A stretch of DNA of 64,000 bases, from contig JALCPP010000008.1 in the NCBI GenBank assembly GCA_022650485.1, forward strand, positions 99,154 to 163,153, written 5' to 3'. The position numbers and the translations under genes are program-made. The DNA is from Oscillospiraceae bacterium (lineage in GTDB: Bacteria > Bacillota > Clostridia > Oscillospirales > Acutalibacteraceae). This document shows positions 8,646 to 17,389 of this stretch, in pieces. Under the pieces are notes generated by a model. That model saw only the letters and a program-made list of their open reading frames with translations. It did no database searches and was not told where the DNA came from. Within the stretch, counting starts at the first letter, position 1; every line of letters starts with the position of its first letter.

Positions 8646-9379
8646 TACGATTTCCCCATGATCAGCATATACAGTCCGACTGTGCAGAGCAGAACGGCGA
8701 CGTACTTTTGAAATTTGGCTTTCTCTATGTTTTTAATCACGCGGTTTGCGCAGAAGGTGCCGGCTATCATGGTCAGCCCCATTGCAACCCCTGTCAATGC
8801 GGCGTATTGATCAACAGATACCAGTTTGCTGTAAATTATGGTTTTTAGAATATGCATGGCTGTCGCAGTTGTTGCCTCGCTGGCAATATAGGAAACCGGC
8901 GGTAATCCAAGGGTAAGAAAAACTGCGGCGCCAATGGGCCCGCCGCTCCCGGCCAGCCCGGACAATAATCCGGTGACAGCCCCGCCGGCCAGCAGTGTTT
9001 TGGCACCTGCTTTCAGTTCGACTTTTTTCATCATTTTGAACAGAACCAACAAGATTAAAGCGGCGCCAATGCAGCGCGTGACGATCATTTTCGGCAGTAT
9101 CGAAAAGCCGAATGCACCCAGTGCGGCTAATGGTATGGCGGTAATGCAGAATAATCCAGCCGGTTTCCACTGAATCTGTTTCCACCCGAACGCCATGCGG
9201 GAAAAGTTCCCAATAAGCTGTGCGATGGTTAAAACCGGAACGGCGGTTTCCGTTCCTACGCAGCCCGTAACAACCGGAAGAAGAAGTAATGCTCCACCAA
9301 AGCCTGCGGCACCGGAAACGAATGCCGCCGCAAAACTGGATAGAATAAGAATCAAATAAAGGTACATGGTAATGCTCAC
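8645..9379 (-). CDS. TSUP family (TauE/SafE) membrane transporter
   Basis: This 244-residue, highly hydrophobic protein has about eight predicted membrane helices in two similar halves, each beginning with a glycine-rich sequence (GAAGFGGALLLLP near residue 23 and GLAGSGGPIGA near 140). These are characteristic of the TauE/SafE/TSUP family. Members export or import sulfite, sulfoacetate, thiosulfate or other organic anions. The substrate here is unknown. The gene is first of a two-gene minus-strand unit with the DUF1232 gene; a TACAAT -10-like box on the minus strand at about 9413-9418 could belong to its promoter. Confidence 0.88.
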   Translation of the reverse strand: MSITMYLYLILILSSFAAAFVSGAAGFGGALLLLPVVTGCVGTETAVPVLTIAQLIGNFSRMAFGWKQIQWKPAGLFCITAIPLAALGAFGFSILPKMIVTRCIGAALILLVLFKMMKKVELKAGAKTLLAGGAVTGLLSGLAGSGGPIGAAVFLTLGLPPVSYIASEATTATAMHILKTIIYSKLVSVDQYAALTGVAMGLTMIAGTFCANRVIKNIEKAKFQKYVAVLLCTVGLYMLIMGKS

Positions 9380-9505
9380 TCGCCTATCCCTGATTTTTTT
9401 TACAGAGTATATTGTAGCATAAAGAATTCAGAAAAAACAGATAGGTAAAACGAATGCAATGCAGTGTCCTTTGTAAATGGTTACATTGTTGTTATCCTCA
9501 TTGCC

Positions 9506-9535
9506 TTGAATTGAAACCGAAATTTATGCTATAAT
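9506..9535 (+). promoter_or_regulatory. Sigma-A-type promoter for the PASTA pseudokinase gene
   Basis: TTGAAT at 9506-9511 and TATAAT at 9530-9535 are separated by 18 bp, about 150 bp upstream of the gene at 9687. The 307-bp interval between the divergent genes holds nothing else recognisable as coding. Confidence 0.6.
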
Positions 9536-9686
9536 GGACTGTATGCATCAATGATGTGTTAAATGAAAAATCACTGTACGATGATAATAAATCAGAATCA
9601 TTCTTATCATTTGGATAATTTGTATGCGAATGAAGAAAACTAAGTAAGTGTAGCAATGGCTTTAATGATACTTCGGAGGCGGCAAT

Positions 9687-11381
9687 ATGACTGATCCGGC
9701 AAATCTGTGTATGAACTGCATGTCCGAAAAAGAGAATAGAGAGGCTTGCCCCCACTGTGGCTGGAATGGGGAGGAGCCTCAAATGGCACATGCCCTTCCG
9801 CTGAAAACCATTCTGCAAAAGCGGTATCTGGTTGGTGTTGCAAAAAGAAGCAACGGAGAAGGCATTATGTATATCGGTTATGATACCGTTCTGAATATTC
9901 CGATTGAACTGCATGAGTTCTTTCCGCAGACACTCAGCGAGCGGGCTGTAAACGGCGTTGATGTGCGCGTAATGAGCGGAAGCGAAATTATATTTAATGA
10001 GTCATTCGCACGCTTTTTGAGCTATTCCAGAGAACTTGCGCACATGCGCGAGCTTTCCTCTATTATGCAGATCTACGATATTTTTGAAGAAAATCATACG
10101 GCGTATACGGTTTCAGAGTGGAGTGATGCCATTACGCTCAGCTATTTTGTGGAGCGCAGCGGGGGAAAACTCAGCTGGAATACCGCAAGGCAGTTGTTTA
10201 TGCCAGTCCTTTCCGCACTGAGCGTTCTTCACACCCACTCTGTAAAACATCTTGGCATTTCTCCCGATACTCTTTTTATTACGGAAGACGGCCGGATGAA
10301 ACTTGGTGGATTTTCCATCGGGCTGGTCCGCCAGATGGATACAGACCTTCCGCCGGACATGACGGCGGGGTGTGCCGCGATTGAACAGTATATTATGGAC
10401 TATCAGCCGAATGAAGCAACGGATGTTTACGGTTTTGCGGCTTCTCTGTTTTTTACTTTGACCGGGAACCTTCCTCCGGATGCATTGAAGAGGCGAAGCG
10501 ATGCGAGACTGTATATTCCAACTGCTGTGCTGCGCACACTGCCGCCTTATGTGATTACGGCTCTTGCCAATGCGCTTCAGGTTTCGCCGGACCGGCGGAC
10601 ACCAACTTTTGAGCGCCTGAGAACGGATCTTTCCGCCGCACATTCCGTAACGGCGGCATTGGAAGAAACTCGCAGAATCAGCAGAGTCTCTTCCGGCAGT
10701 GAAACGAATCCCAAAGAATCAGGGAGAAATGAAAAAAAGAAAAAGCGGGAACTGCCTGGATTTGTGTGGGTACTGGCATCTTGCGCCGTCATGCTGATTG
10801 TCTTTACAACCATCGGGGTGTTCTGGATCAGCCATACTCCGGTGAAAGAAAGAAGTCTTTCGGCAGAAGCGGCCGCTTCTGCCAATGATTCTTCTGTGAG
10901 TTTGCTGGCACAGTCTTCGGAGGAGGATGCCGGGGCATCTTCTTCCCAAGCAGATTTAATGACGGTACCGAATCTGGTGGGACAAAATTATGACAGCCTT
11001 GTGTCCGCAGTGTCATCTCAAAAGGGTGAGGACTATCAGGTCCTTCTTGCTACCAGACAGTTTTCAGACACCGTTCCAGAGGGATGCGTGATTTCCCAGA
11101 AGCCGGAAGCCGATGGAAAGATGGCAAAGGGAACGGCGGTCGTCGTGGTCGTCAGCGAAGGGAAGGCTGTGCGTACGTTGCCTGAAATTGCGGGGATGAC
11201 GCTTCCGAATGCCTCTGAAGCGGTGACTGCCGAAGGTTTTGTGCCAACTAAAGCGGAAGAATACAGCGATACCGTGCGCTCTGGACTGGTGATTGGTTAC
11301 CAGAATGCGCAGGAAGGCAGCCAAATGGCCTATGGGTCCCAAGTGGTGATTATTGTCAGCAAGGGAGCCCATCCGCATTAA
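9687..11381 (+). CDS. Zinc-ribbon / Ser-Thr pseudokinase / PASTA membrane protein
   Basis: The 564 residues divide into a zinc ribbon (Cys8, Cys11, Cys21, Cys24), a protein-kinase-fold domain (about 45-320), a charged linker, one membrane helix (about 358-381), a Ser/Ala-rich stalk and two PASTA domains (about 424-492 and 493-560). The topology equals PknB/PrkC kinases, with PASTA repeats outside the cell that bind peptidoglycan or muropeptides in known members. The kinase domain appears dead: the VAIK lysine position is His76, the HRD motif reads HLG (188-190) with the following Lys and Asn replaced by Ser192 and Thr195, and DFG reads GFS (208-210). It therefore probably senses or scaffolds rather than phosphorylates. 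The start follows CGGAGGCGGCAAT. Domain calls are firm; the signalling role is inferred. Confidence 0.88.
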   Translation: MTDPANLCMNCMSEKENREACPHCGWNGEEPQMAHALPLKTILQKRYLVGVAKRSNGEGIMYIGYDTVLNIPIELHEFFPQTLSERAVNGVDVRVMSGSEIIFNESFARFLSYSRELAHMRELSSIMQIYDIFEENHTAYTVSEWSDAITLSYFVERSGGKLSWNTARQLFMPVLSALSVLHTHSVKHLGISPDTLFITEDGRMKLGGFSIGLVRQMDTDLPPDMTAGCAAIEQYIMDYQPNEATDVYGFAASLFFTLTGNLPPDALKRRSDARLYIPTAVLRTLPPYVITALANALQVSPDRRTPTFERLRTDLSAAHSVTAALEETRRISRVSSGSETNPKESGRNEKKKKRELPGFVWVLASCAVMLIVFTTIGVFWISHTPVKERSLSAEAAASANDSSVSLLAQSSEEDAGASSSQADLMTVPNLVGQNYDSLVSAVSSQKGEDYQVLLATRQFSDTVPEGCVISQKPEADGKMAKGTAVVVVVSEGKAVRTLPEIAGMTLPNASEAVTAEGFVPTKAEEYSDTVRSGLVIGYQNAQEGSQMAYGSQVVIIVSKGAHPH

Positions 11382-11426
11382 AACTGTACCTGTGCTTTTC
11401 AATCAAAGCGGCAGATGATTAAAACG

Positions 11427-11476
11427 GCACCTCAATTGTTTTTCAGGATGTAATCCTGAAAAACGATTGGGGTGCT
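11427..11476. terminator. Terminator between convergent genes
   Basis: A long interrupted hairpin (GCACC...TTTTTCAGGAT, loop GTA, ATCCTGAAAAA...GGGTGC) lies between the end of the PASTA gene (+) and the end of the histidine kinase gene (-). Its A/T-rich central arms and position suggest a terminator for the plus-strand gene. Confidence 0.7.
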
Positions 11477-11504
11477 TGCTTTATGCAGAGATTATTTTGT
11501 GGAT

Positions 11505-12872
11505 TTATACACAATGCAGAGGAAATGATAAGATGGTTTCGCATCCGCCCTGAGGAAGATTGTGAAACGCTACCGTTCCACTGTGAATTTTTACAATTTG
11601 ACGAACAATGGTCAGACCAAGACCGTGGGCTTGCAGTTTTATGAGTGCGTGCGGGAGTTTCAGGCTTTTTAGTACATCAGGCCGGAAGCCCACCCCGTTA
11701 TCGGAAACGGACAGAGTACAGACGGATTCATTTTTGCTTAAGACGGCCTTTATCGCACATCCTTCAGGGTTATGCTTGATGCTGTTGCCGATTAGATTGG
11801 AAACGGCGCGCTTTAAAAGCTTTTCGTCCCCCTCTACGGCGGTATTTTGTCCTTCTCTGCTGATTTCAACTTCAATAGAGAACATGTCCGGAAGTCCGCC
11901 GTTGATAAAATCGGCGGCAACACCGCGCAGAAGCGCCGCTAACAAAACGGTATCTTTTTGGAGCGGCTGCATATGATATTCCAGTTTGGAAGCGAGGTTT
12001 AAGTCGTTCACCAGCGCTTTGATCCGTTCGCTCTGGCTTCGAATGATTTGGGCCTGCTTTCGCTTTGCGGGAGCTAATTCCGGATCATTTTCCAGCTGGC
12101 TGGCATAGCCCATTACCATGGACAGAGGAGTCCGTATGTCGTGCGATACGCCTGCAATCCAGGTTGTTCGCGCATTGTCCCGCGTTTTTAATGCCGCTTC
12201 CTGCCGCACGAGCTTTTCAGAGGTTTGATTGATTTCAGAAGCAAGCGGCCCTAAAATTCCGTTTGTTGAAAGGGTGACCGGGTGGTTTTCCGCCATGTCT
12301 TCAATGCCTTTGGCAAGAGGTTTGAGCGAACGAAAGAACCGCAGGCTGAACAGCAGTGCCAGAAGAACAGCAACCATGCCGTTTAGAATCAGAGTGGCAG
12401 GAATCCAGACAAGAACATTGTCCATTGCACTTTGAGGCGCTTCAATGCCGTGCTTGAAGATGCTTCCCTTTTCGCTGCCCAGAACAAACAGGCTGTCTGT
12501 TCGGCGCCACACATGGACGGGATAATCGTTTAAGTACCAGTGGGAAAAGCCTGCCACATCGGATAAGGTGTAGTGGAGAGGAACATCTGCGGGCAGATGA
12601 AAACTCCAGAGGACAGTTCCATTATTTCCAATTAACATCGCCCATTGGTACTCGTTATCAATCGTTATGAGTGCAGTTTCGGAAATAGCATAGGTACCGT
12701 TTTGAAGTGTTAATTCATCTGAAAGCTGAGCTACATCGCCGGTATGCTGTACAACGTTTTTTGACTGAATAATCCAGGCAATCATAGCTCCAAAATTGAC
12801 GGTGAGCAGAATCAGCGCGATTCCCGCCGCGGAAAGCACATAGCGGGCTAAGATTTTCATCATGCTTTTCAT
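11505..12872 (-). CDS. Sensor histidine kinase of a two-component system
   Basis: This 455-residue membrane kinase has two membrane helices (about 10-34 and 155-178) flanking an extracellular region of about 120 residues, then a HAMP-like stretch and a HisKA domain with the phosphoacceptor His244 in GVSHDIRTPL. The ATPase domain has the N box NLIGNSIKHN, the G1 box VSDNGVGF and the G2 box GLGLTIV. All catalytic boxes are intact. The gene overlaps the response regulator stop by ATGA, so the pair is co-translated. The adjacent divergent ABC operon of lantibiotic-immunity type suggests it senses an antimicrobial peptide or cell-envelope stress, as in BceS- or NsaS-like and LanK systems; that is inferred from context. 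Confidence 0.93.
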   Translation of the reverse strand: MKSMMKILARYVLSAAGIALILLTVNFGAMIAWIIQSKNVVQHTGDVAQLSDELTLQNGTYAISETALITIDNEYQWAMLIGNNGTVLWSFHLPADVPLHYTLSDVAGFSHWYLNDYPVHVWRRTDSLFVLGSEKGSIFKHGIEAPQSAMDNVLVWIPATLILNGMVAVLLALLFSLRFFRSLKPLAKGIEDMAENHPVTLSTNGILGPLASEINQTSEKLVRQEAALKTRDNARTTWIAGVSHDIRTPLSMVMGYASQLENDPELAPAKRKQAQIIRSQSERIKALVNDLNLASKLEYHMQPLQKDTVLLAALLRGVAADFINGGLPDMFSIEVEISREGQNTAVEGDEKLLKRAVSNLIGNSIKHNPEGCAIKAVLSKNESVCTLSVSDNGVGFRPDVLKSLKLPHALIKLQAHGLGLTIVRQIVKIHSGTVAFHNLPQGGCETILSFPLHCV

Positions 12873-13588
12873 GTGTCTTCGGCTCCTGTCAGTTTATATC
12901 CGAGCCCCCGCACGGTCAGAAGATATTGGGGGGCAGAGGGCTCCGGTTCAATTTTTTCGCGCAGCCGGCGGATATGAACCATCAGTGTGTTTTCATATCC
13001 ATACAGGTCATCGTCCCATGCGGCGCGGCACAGGCTGTCTCCGGTGACGATGTTTCCCCGGTTTTCATACAGCTTTTTCAACAGAGTGAATTCTTTGGCG
13101 GTCAGCGTCAGCTGTCCTGCTTTTGTTGAAACCGTTCCGCTGTTCAGGTCAATTTCTGCCTGACCAAGGCGGAATACAGGCTTGGCTTTTTGCGTGAGAA
13201 CAGCGGGAAAATAGGTGCGGGTGAGGATGGCCTTCAGCCGCAGGCTTAATTCCCGCGGAAGAAAGGGCTTCGTCATATAATCGTCTGCGCCGAGTCCCAG
13301 CCCCAGCAGGCGATTTTCATCTTCATCACGCGCGGACAGAAAAAGAACGGGCACAGCGGACTGTTCCCTGAATTCTCTCATTAGGGAAAAACCGTCCCCA
13401 TCGGGCAGGGTAACGTCCAGAATGACGCCTTCCGGCCGTTCTGTGGCAAACAGCCGGCGGGCTTCAAGGCAGCTGGTGGCAGCAATCAGTTTTTGAAATC
13501 CCTCTTTGCGAAGAATGCTGCGCAGCATTTCCAGCAGCTGCGGTTCGTCGTCTACCAGCAGAAGTTTGCAGTCGAAGATATTGTTCAT
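12869..13588 (-). CDS. OmpR-family response regulator
   Basis: The protein has 239 residues when started at the ATG at 13588; an upstream in-frame start at 13645 would add 19 residues not expected in the family, whereas GGTGATAAC before 13588 is a usable ribosome site. The receiver domain has acidic residues Asp13/Asp14, phosphoacceptor Asp58 (VILDVTLPD) and the lysine of TKPF. The C-terminal winged-helix DNA-binding domain shows the RRLREKIEP and TVRGLGYKL motifs of the OmpR/PhoB class. It is encoded directly before its kinase and reads away from the ABC exporter genes, whose promoter it probably controls. Confidence 0.93.
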   Translation of the reverse strand: MNNIFDCKLLLVDDEPQLLEMLRSILRKEGFQKLIAATSCLEARRLFATERPEGVILDVTLPDGDGFSLMREFREQSAVPVLFLSARDEDENRLLGLGLGADDYMTKPFLPRELSLRLKAILTRTYFPAVLTQKAKPVFRLGQAEIDLNSGTVSTKAGQLTLTAKEFTLLKKLYENRGNIVTGDSLCRAAWDDDLYGYENTLMVHIRRLREKIEPEPSAPQYLLTVRGLGYKLTGAEDT

Positions 13589-13731
13589 TGTTATCACCGT
13601 ATTTATTATAAAGTAAAAAGCAGCCCAATGGGGCAGAATTTTCAAAATTAAGGTAAATGTAAGATTCAGTACAGGCTGTTGTAAGGCATGCAGAGTATGA
13701 TGATTTTCAGAATGGAAAAGGAGATATCTGT

Positions 13732-14646
13732 ATGTCTGATATGATTATGACAGCCGGCCTGTGCAAACAATACGGAAAGACTTTGCGGGTAAAGGACGTG
13801 GATCTTGCCGTGCCAGAGGGATCGGTTTACGGATTTCTTGGGCCGAATGGCGCGGGAAAATCCACTACGATGAAGATGATTTTGGGGCTTGTCCGGCCGA
13901 CCGGCGGCTCAATTACTGTGTGCGGCCAGAAGCTCTGCAGCCGAAACAGGCTTTCCATATTGAAGCAGGTTGGCTCCCTGATAGAATCCCCAAGTTATTA
14001 CGGGCATCTGACCGGCATGGAAAATCTGCGGATCGTGAGCACTTTGAAAGGGGTGCCGCAAAAGGAGATTGCAAGGGTGCTGCGGTTGGTTCGGCTGGAC
14101 CGGCAGGGCGGAAAAAAGGTTTCGCAGTATTCTTTGGGCATGAAGCAGCGCCTTGGTCTTGCCTGCGCGCTTTTGGGACATCCGAAGCTGTTGATTCTGG
14201 ACGAACCGACCAACGGTCTTGACCCTGCTGGAATTCAGGAAATGAGGGAATTGATCCGTTCCCTGCCGAAGCAGTATGGGATGACGGTGATGGTTTCCAG
14301 CCACATGCTGAGTGAAATCGATCAGATGGCAACCAGTGTTGGAGTGATACGAAAAGGAGAATTGGTGTTTCAGGGCGGAATGGCTGCGCTGCATGAAAAA
14401 AGCAGCCACCACATTGCGGTACGTACTTTCGATAATGAAGCGGCTTTTCATGTTTTGACGGAACAGGGGGTTGCTTGCGAAATCCAGCAGAATGTCCTGT
14501 TGCTGCCGGCACTCCGGGACGAAAGACTGGCGGGGTGCCTAAAATCCTTGTTTGAAAAGGGCATTGATATCGTTCGTGTTGAGGACCGGCGTAAAAGTCT
14601 GGAGGATATTTTCCTGGAATTGACCGGAACGGCGGTGAGTTTATGA
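13732..14646 (+). CDS. ABC transporter ATP-binding protein, lantibiotic/bacitracin immunity type
   Basis: This 304-residue ATPase has Walker A GPNGAGKST near residue 43, signature YSLGMKQRLGLA, Walker B LLILDEPTNGLDP and the switch MVSSHMLSE. The sequence type is that of the BcrA/LanF (DRA-like) exporters. It is preceded by AAAGGAGATATCTGT and is followed by two membrane proteins with an ATGA overlap, giving an FEG-type arrangement. Such systems expel lantibiotics or bacitracin-like peptides from the membrane. No lantibiotic precursor or modification genes occur nearby, so this looks like a resistance module rather than producer immunity. Confidence 0.9.
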   Translation: MSDMIMTAGLCKQYGKTLRVKDVDLAVPEGSVYGFLGPNGAGKSTTMKMILGLVRPTGGSITVCGQKLCSRNRLSILKQVGSLIESPSYYGHLTGMENLRIVSTLKGVPQKEIARVLRLVRLDRQGGKKVSQYSLGMKQRLGLACALLGHPKLLILDEPTNGLDPAGIQEMRELIRSLPKQYGMTVMVSSHMLSEIDQMATSVGVIRKGELVFQGGMAALHEKSSHHIAVRTFDNEAAFHVLTEQGVACEIQQNVLLLPALRDERLAGCLKSLFEKGIDIVRVEDRRKSLEDIFLELTGTAVSL

Positions 14647-15395
14647 GACAGGCGCTTGCTGTTGAATTTCGTAAAATTCGCCGCAGGAAGGTCTGGCTGA
14701 TTGTGGCCGCGCTGATTTTTGTGCAGCTTTTGTGGTCACTTTGGGCATTCCGAAATATGGATGCAAGAAAGTTGGCACAGGGCTGGATGCACTGCCTGTA
14801 CCAGTTTCCGCTGCTCAATTCCATTATGATGCCGGTCATTGCGGCAGTGGTGGCGTCGCGTTTGTGTGACATTGAGCATAAAGGCAGGGCATTTAAGTTG
14901 CTGGAAACCATTATGCTTGCCGGCAGACTGTTTCACGCGAAGTTTTTGTGCGGTGCCTGCTATATGCTTGCCGCAGCCTTTCTTCAAGTTGAGGTTATGG
15001 TGGTTTTCGGTACGGTAAAAGGCTTTCAGGGCAGTCCCCCATGGGACAAACTGCTCTGTTATTTGTTGTTTACCACGGTAGTTAATTTGGCTATTTTACT
15101 CTTTCAGCAGACCTTGTCACTCCTGTTTCAAAACCAGATGGTTTCGCTTACCGCAGGGCTGATTGGGACCCTTGCCGGACTCTATCTAATGTTTTTTCCG
15201 CGCACCGTGGAACGGCTCCTTTTGTGGGGGTACTATGGTGTATTGATGCTGGTAGGCATGGACTGGGACCGGGAAACTCGAATTACGAATTATTATTATA
15301 TGCCTGTCAATTGGGCGGGTTTTATCGTACTGCTGGTCATGTCTTGTATTCTGTATGTTGCCGGTCGTGCGCTTTTTGTCAGAAAGGAGATGTAG
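14643..15395 (+). CDS. ABC-2 type permease, lantibiotic-immunity EG family (first subunit)
   Basis: This 250-residue protein has six predicted membrane helices and an N-terminal cytoplasmic segment with the EFRKIRRRKVW sequence, common to the ABC-2 permeases of the LanE/LanG and BcrB group. It overlaps the ATPase gene by four bases and is followed after 3 bp by a second permease of the same size. The pair would form the membrane part of the exporter. Confidence 0.85.
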   Translation: MRQALAVEFRKIRRRKVWLIVAALIFVQLLWSLWAFRNMDARKLAQGWMHCLYQFPLLNSIMMPVIAAVVASRLCDIEHKGRAFKLLETIMLAGRLFHAKFLCGACYMLAAAFLQVEVMVVFGTVKGFQGSPPWDKLLCYLLFTTVVNLAILLFQQTLSLLFQNQMVSLTAGLIGTLAGLYLMFFPRTVERLLLWGYYGVLMLVGMDWDRETRITNYYYMPVNWAGFIVLLVMSCILYVAGRALFVRKEM

Positions 15396-15398
15396 GCA

Positions 15399-16133
15399 AT
15401 GTTTTTTCGAACTTTTAGGGCAGAACAGATGAAGATGCAACACAGTCCGGTGTGGCTTGCTTTTTTCATTTTTCCCATTCTTCCGGTTGTTATGGGTACG
15501 TTCAACTATTTGCAAAATGTCGATATTTTGCAGGATGCCTGGTACAGCCTGTGGACACAGCATACCTTGTTTACCTGTTATTTTTTCTTTCCCCCGTTAA
15601 TTGGCGTTTACTGTTCTTATCTTTGCCGCCTGGAACATCTCAACCATAACTGGAATGCGGTTATGACGGCGCCGGTGCCGGTAGCGGATCTTTATTTTTC
15701 AAAACTGATCTCTGCTTCCATGATGGTCCTTTTGACACAGGTATGGAATGGCATCCTGTTTATCATATCGGGTAAACTCTGCGGACTGAATGCTCCGATT
15801 CCGACGGAGCTTGCGGGATGGCTTTTATGCGGTGCGCTGGGAGGAATCGTTATCTGCGCGCTTCAGCTTTGCCTGTCACTTTTTATCCGCAGTTTTGCCG
15901 TGCCGGTCGGGATCGCGCTGATCGGCGGAATTGGGGGGCTTGTGGCGATGGCGAAGGGATACGGGGCATGGTTTCCTTATTCGCTGTTAAGCGTCGGGAT
16001 GCGTGCCAATCAACCGAGCGGTGCCATGCAATGCGGGACAGAGCAGTTCGTTCTGGTCAGTTGTTTTTATGTTACGGCCGGTGTCGTTTTTGCCGTTCTT
16101 TGGCTCAAAAAAAGGGACGTTGTGGCCGGGTAA
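15399..16133 (+). CDS. ABC-2 type permease, lantibiotic-immunity EG family (second subunit)
   Basis: This 244-residue protein has about six membrane helices. The N-terminal sequence RTFRAEQMKMQHSPVWLAF resembles LanG/LanE permeases, where a short amphipathic stretch with an EXXKXXRS/H pattern precedes the first helix. It is related in size and layout to the preceding gene, suggesting an old duplication. AAAGGAG lies about 8 bp upstream of its ATG. It ends the operon, before a strong terminator. Confidence 0.85.
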   Translation: MFFRTFRAEQMKMQHSPVWLAFFIFPILPVVMGTFNYLQNVDILQDAWYSLWTQHTLFTCYFFFPPLIGVYCSYLCRLEHLNHNWNAVMTAPVPVADLYFSKLISASMMVLLTQVWNGILFIISGKLCGLNAPIPTELAGWLLCGALGGIVICALQLCLSLFIRSFAVPVGIALIGGIGGLVAMAKGYGAWFPYSLLSVGMRANQPSGAMQCGTEQFVLVSCFYVTAGVVFAVLWLKKRDVVAG

Positions 16134-16153
16134 CCAAATTTTTGTTAGAATAT

Positions 16154-16198
16154 AAAAAAAGTTCTGAACCTGGCAGGATGCCGGTTCAGAACTTTTTT
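16154..16198. terminator. Bidirectional rho-independent terminator
   Basis: GTTCTGAACC(T)GGCA and its complement TGCCGGTTCAGAAC form a 14-bp stem with a single bulge, flanked by A7 and T6. It separates the ABC exporter (+) from the amidohydrolase gene (-) and can act in both directions. Confidence 0.92.
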
Positions 16199-16212
16199 AC
16201 ATTAGAATCAGA

Positions 16213-17010
16213 TCACGATTTATCGATCTTCAGCAGGCGTACAGCGTTGTTCCAATAGATGTTTTCCCTGTCTTTGCTGGGAAGATTCAAACGCTCCAGC
16301 CACTTAAATTCATCCAGCGGGCTTTGCCAGGGGCAGTCGCTCCCAAACAGAATCCGTTCCGAACCATGTTTGCGGACAATACGAAGAAATTGTTCCGGGG
16401 GACACAGTACATTGGTCAGGGCGGTGTCAAAATAGACATTCTTACCGGCGAGGGTCTGTTCAACTTCGTCAAACATCCTTGCGCCGCCCAAGTGCGCGGC
16501 AATGATGGTCAGCTTGGGAAACAGGCGTGAAAGTTGCAGAATACCGGACGGTGTTGCGTGAGGGGCTTCTATATTTTCGGGGTCACGCCCAACATGAAAT
16601 GTAATTGGCAGACCGAGGTCGGACGCCGCCTCGTAAATTGGGTACAGCTTTGGGTCCGTAATCATAAACTCCTGAAAATCAGGGTGCAGCTTAATACCGT
16701 GCAGATGAAGTTTGGCCATTCGTTCAATCTCCTGCGGAGCATCCGGAGCATCCGGGTGAACGGTACCAAAGCAGCAGACCTGATTGCTCTGAACGGAGGC
16801 GGCCCAATCATTAATCACCTTCTGCTGGCTTGGTTTGGTAGCAATGTTCAGGGCTGTGAAAGAGGTAACGCCCCACTCCTTCATTTTTCTTTTGGTGTCG
16901 CTGACCGTCCCATTTGTCAGGGGAGGGTGGCCGAAAAGCTGGGTTAGATGGGAGAGGGCCTTTTCCGCAATTCCATCACTGAACATATGAATATGCATGT
17001 CAAAAAGCAT
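16213..17010 (-). CDS. Amidohydrolase-family metal-dependent hydrolase (amidohydrolase_2 type)
   Basis: This 265-residue TIM-barrel protein has the metal-binding HIH near the N terminus (residues 6-8, DMHIHMF), then GIKLHPDFQ, a histidine in TFHVGRD, one in IAAHLGG and the terminal aspartate in LFGSDCPW. This is the pattern of the amidohydrolase_2/decarboxylase-hydrolase group. Substrates in the group range from lactones to aromatic acids, so the reaction is not predictable. CAGGAGGTTCCAA precedes the ATG. It is encoded just after the rpsR terminator and appears to be a single-gene unit. Confidence 0.85.
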   Translation of the reverse strand: MLFDMHIHMFSDGIAEKALSHLTQLFGHPPLTNGTVSDTKRKMKEWGVTSFTALNIATKPSQQKVINDWAASVQSNQVCCFGTVHPDAPDAPQEIERMAKLHLHGIKLHPDFQEFMITDPKLYPIYEAASDLGLPITFHVGRDPENIEAPHATPSGILQLSRLFPKLTIIAAHLGGARMFDEVEQTLAGKNVYFDTALTNVLCPPEQFLRIVRKHGSERILFGSDCPWQSPLDEFKWLERLNLPSKDRENIYWNNAVRLLKIDKS

Positions 17011-17024
17011 TTGGAACCTCCTGA

Positions 17025-17074
17025 AAAAGAAAGCTGCCCTGGGCTTCCGGCTTAGCCGGAACCCAGAGCAGCTA
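17025..17074 (-). terminator. Terminator of the rpsF-ssb-rpsR operon
   Basis: On the minus strand AGCTGCTCTGGG-TTCCGG, a short loop and CCGGAA-GCCCAGGGCAGCT form a long stem with a small mismatch, followed by the U-rich TTTCTTTTTC. It lies 13 bp past the rpsR stop. Confidence 0.88.
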
Positions 17075-17087
17075 TTATCTACTAAAA

Positions 17088-17348
17088 TCAGTCGCTGCTG
17101 AACGGAAGCAGTGCAAGGTGACGTGCACGCTTGATTGCGACTGTCAGTTCGCGCTGATGATGAGCGCAGGTGCCGGTTACTCTGCGGGGAAGGATCTTCG
17201 CCCGTTCCGAAACAAAGCGACGCAGTTTAGCGACATCTTTGTAATCGATAGAGTCAACTTTATCTACACAGAAGCTGCAGACCTTTCTGCGGCCTTTGCG
17301 GCCTCCTCTGCGCGGTCTGTCATTACGATCATTACGATAGTCAGCCAT
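17088..17348 (-). CDS. rpsR: Small ribosomal subunit protein bS18
   Basis: The 86 residues have a basic N terminus followed by the conserved S18 core ([31 protein letters not shown]). Cysteines in CSFC (24 and 27) plus the later CAHH give the zinc-binding (C+) form of the protein. bS18 binds bS6 on the platform of the 30S subunit. The order rpsF-ssb-rpsR is the standard bacterial operon. AAAGGAGG precedes the ATG. Confidence 0.97.
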   Translation of the reverse strand: MADYRNDRNDRPRRGGRKGRRKVCSFCVDKVDSIDYKDVAKLRRFVSERAKILPRRVTGTCAHHQRELTVAIKRARHLALLPFSSD

Positions 17349-17389
17349 AAGAAACCTCCTTTATTCCATATTGTTCCAAATTGGTTGTG

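Noticed and set aside
13913..14911. A 332-codon open frame on the minus strand across the ABC exporter genes
   Set aside because: The plus-strand ATPase and permease carry all expected motifs; the antisense frame spans their junction and is rich in Pro/Ser/Arg as expected by chance.
11505..16133. A lanthipeptide production cluster
   Set aside because: No precursor peptide, LanB/LanC/LanM or protease was found near the FEG-like exporter.
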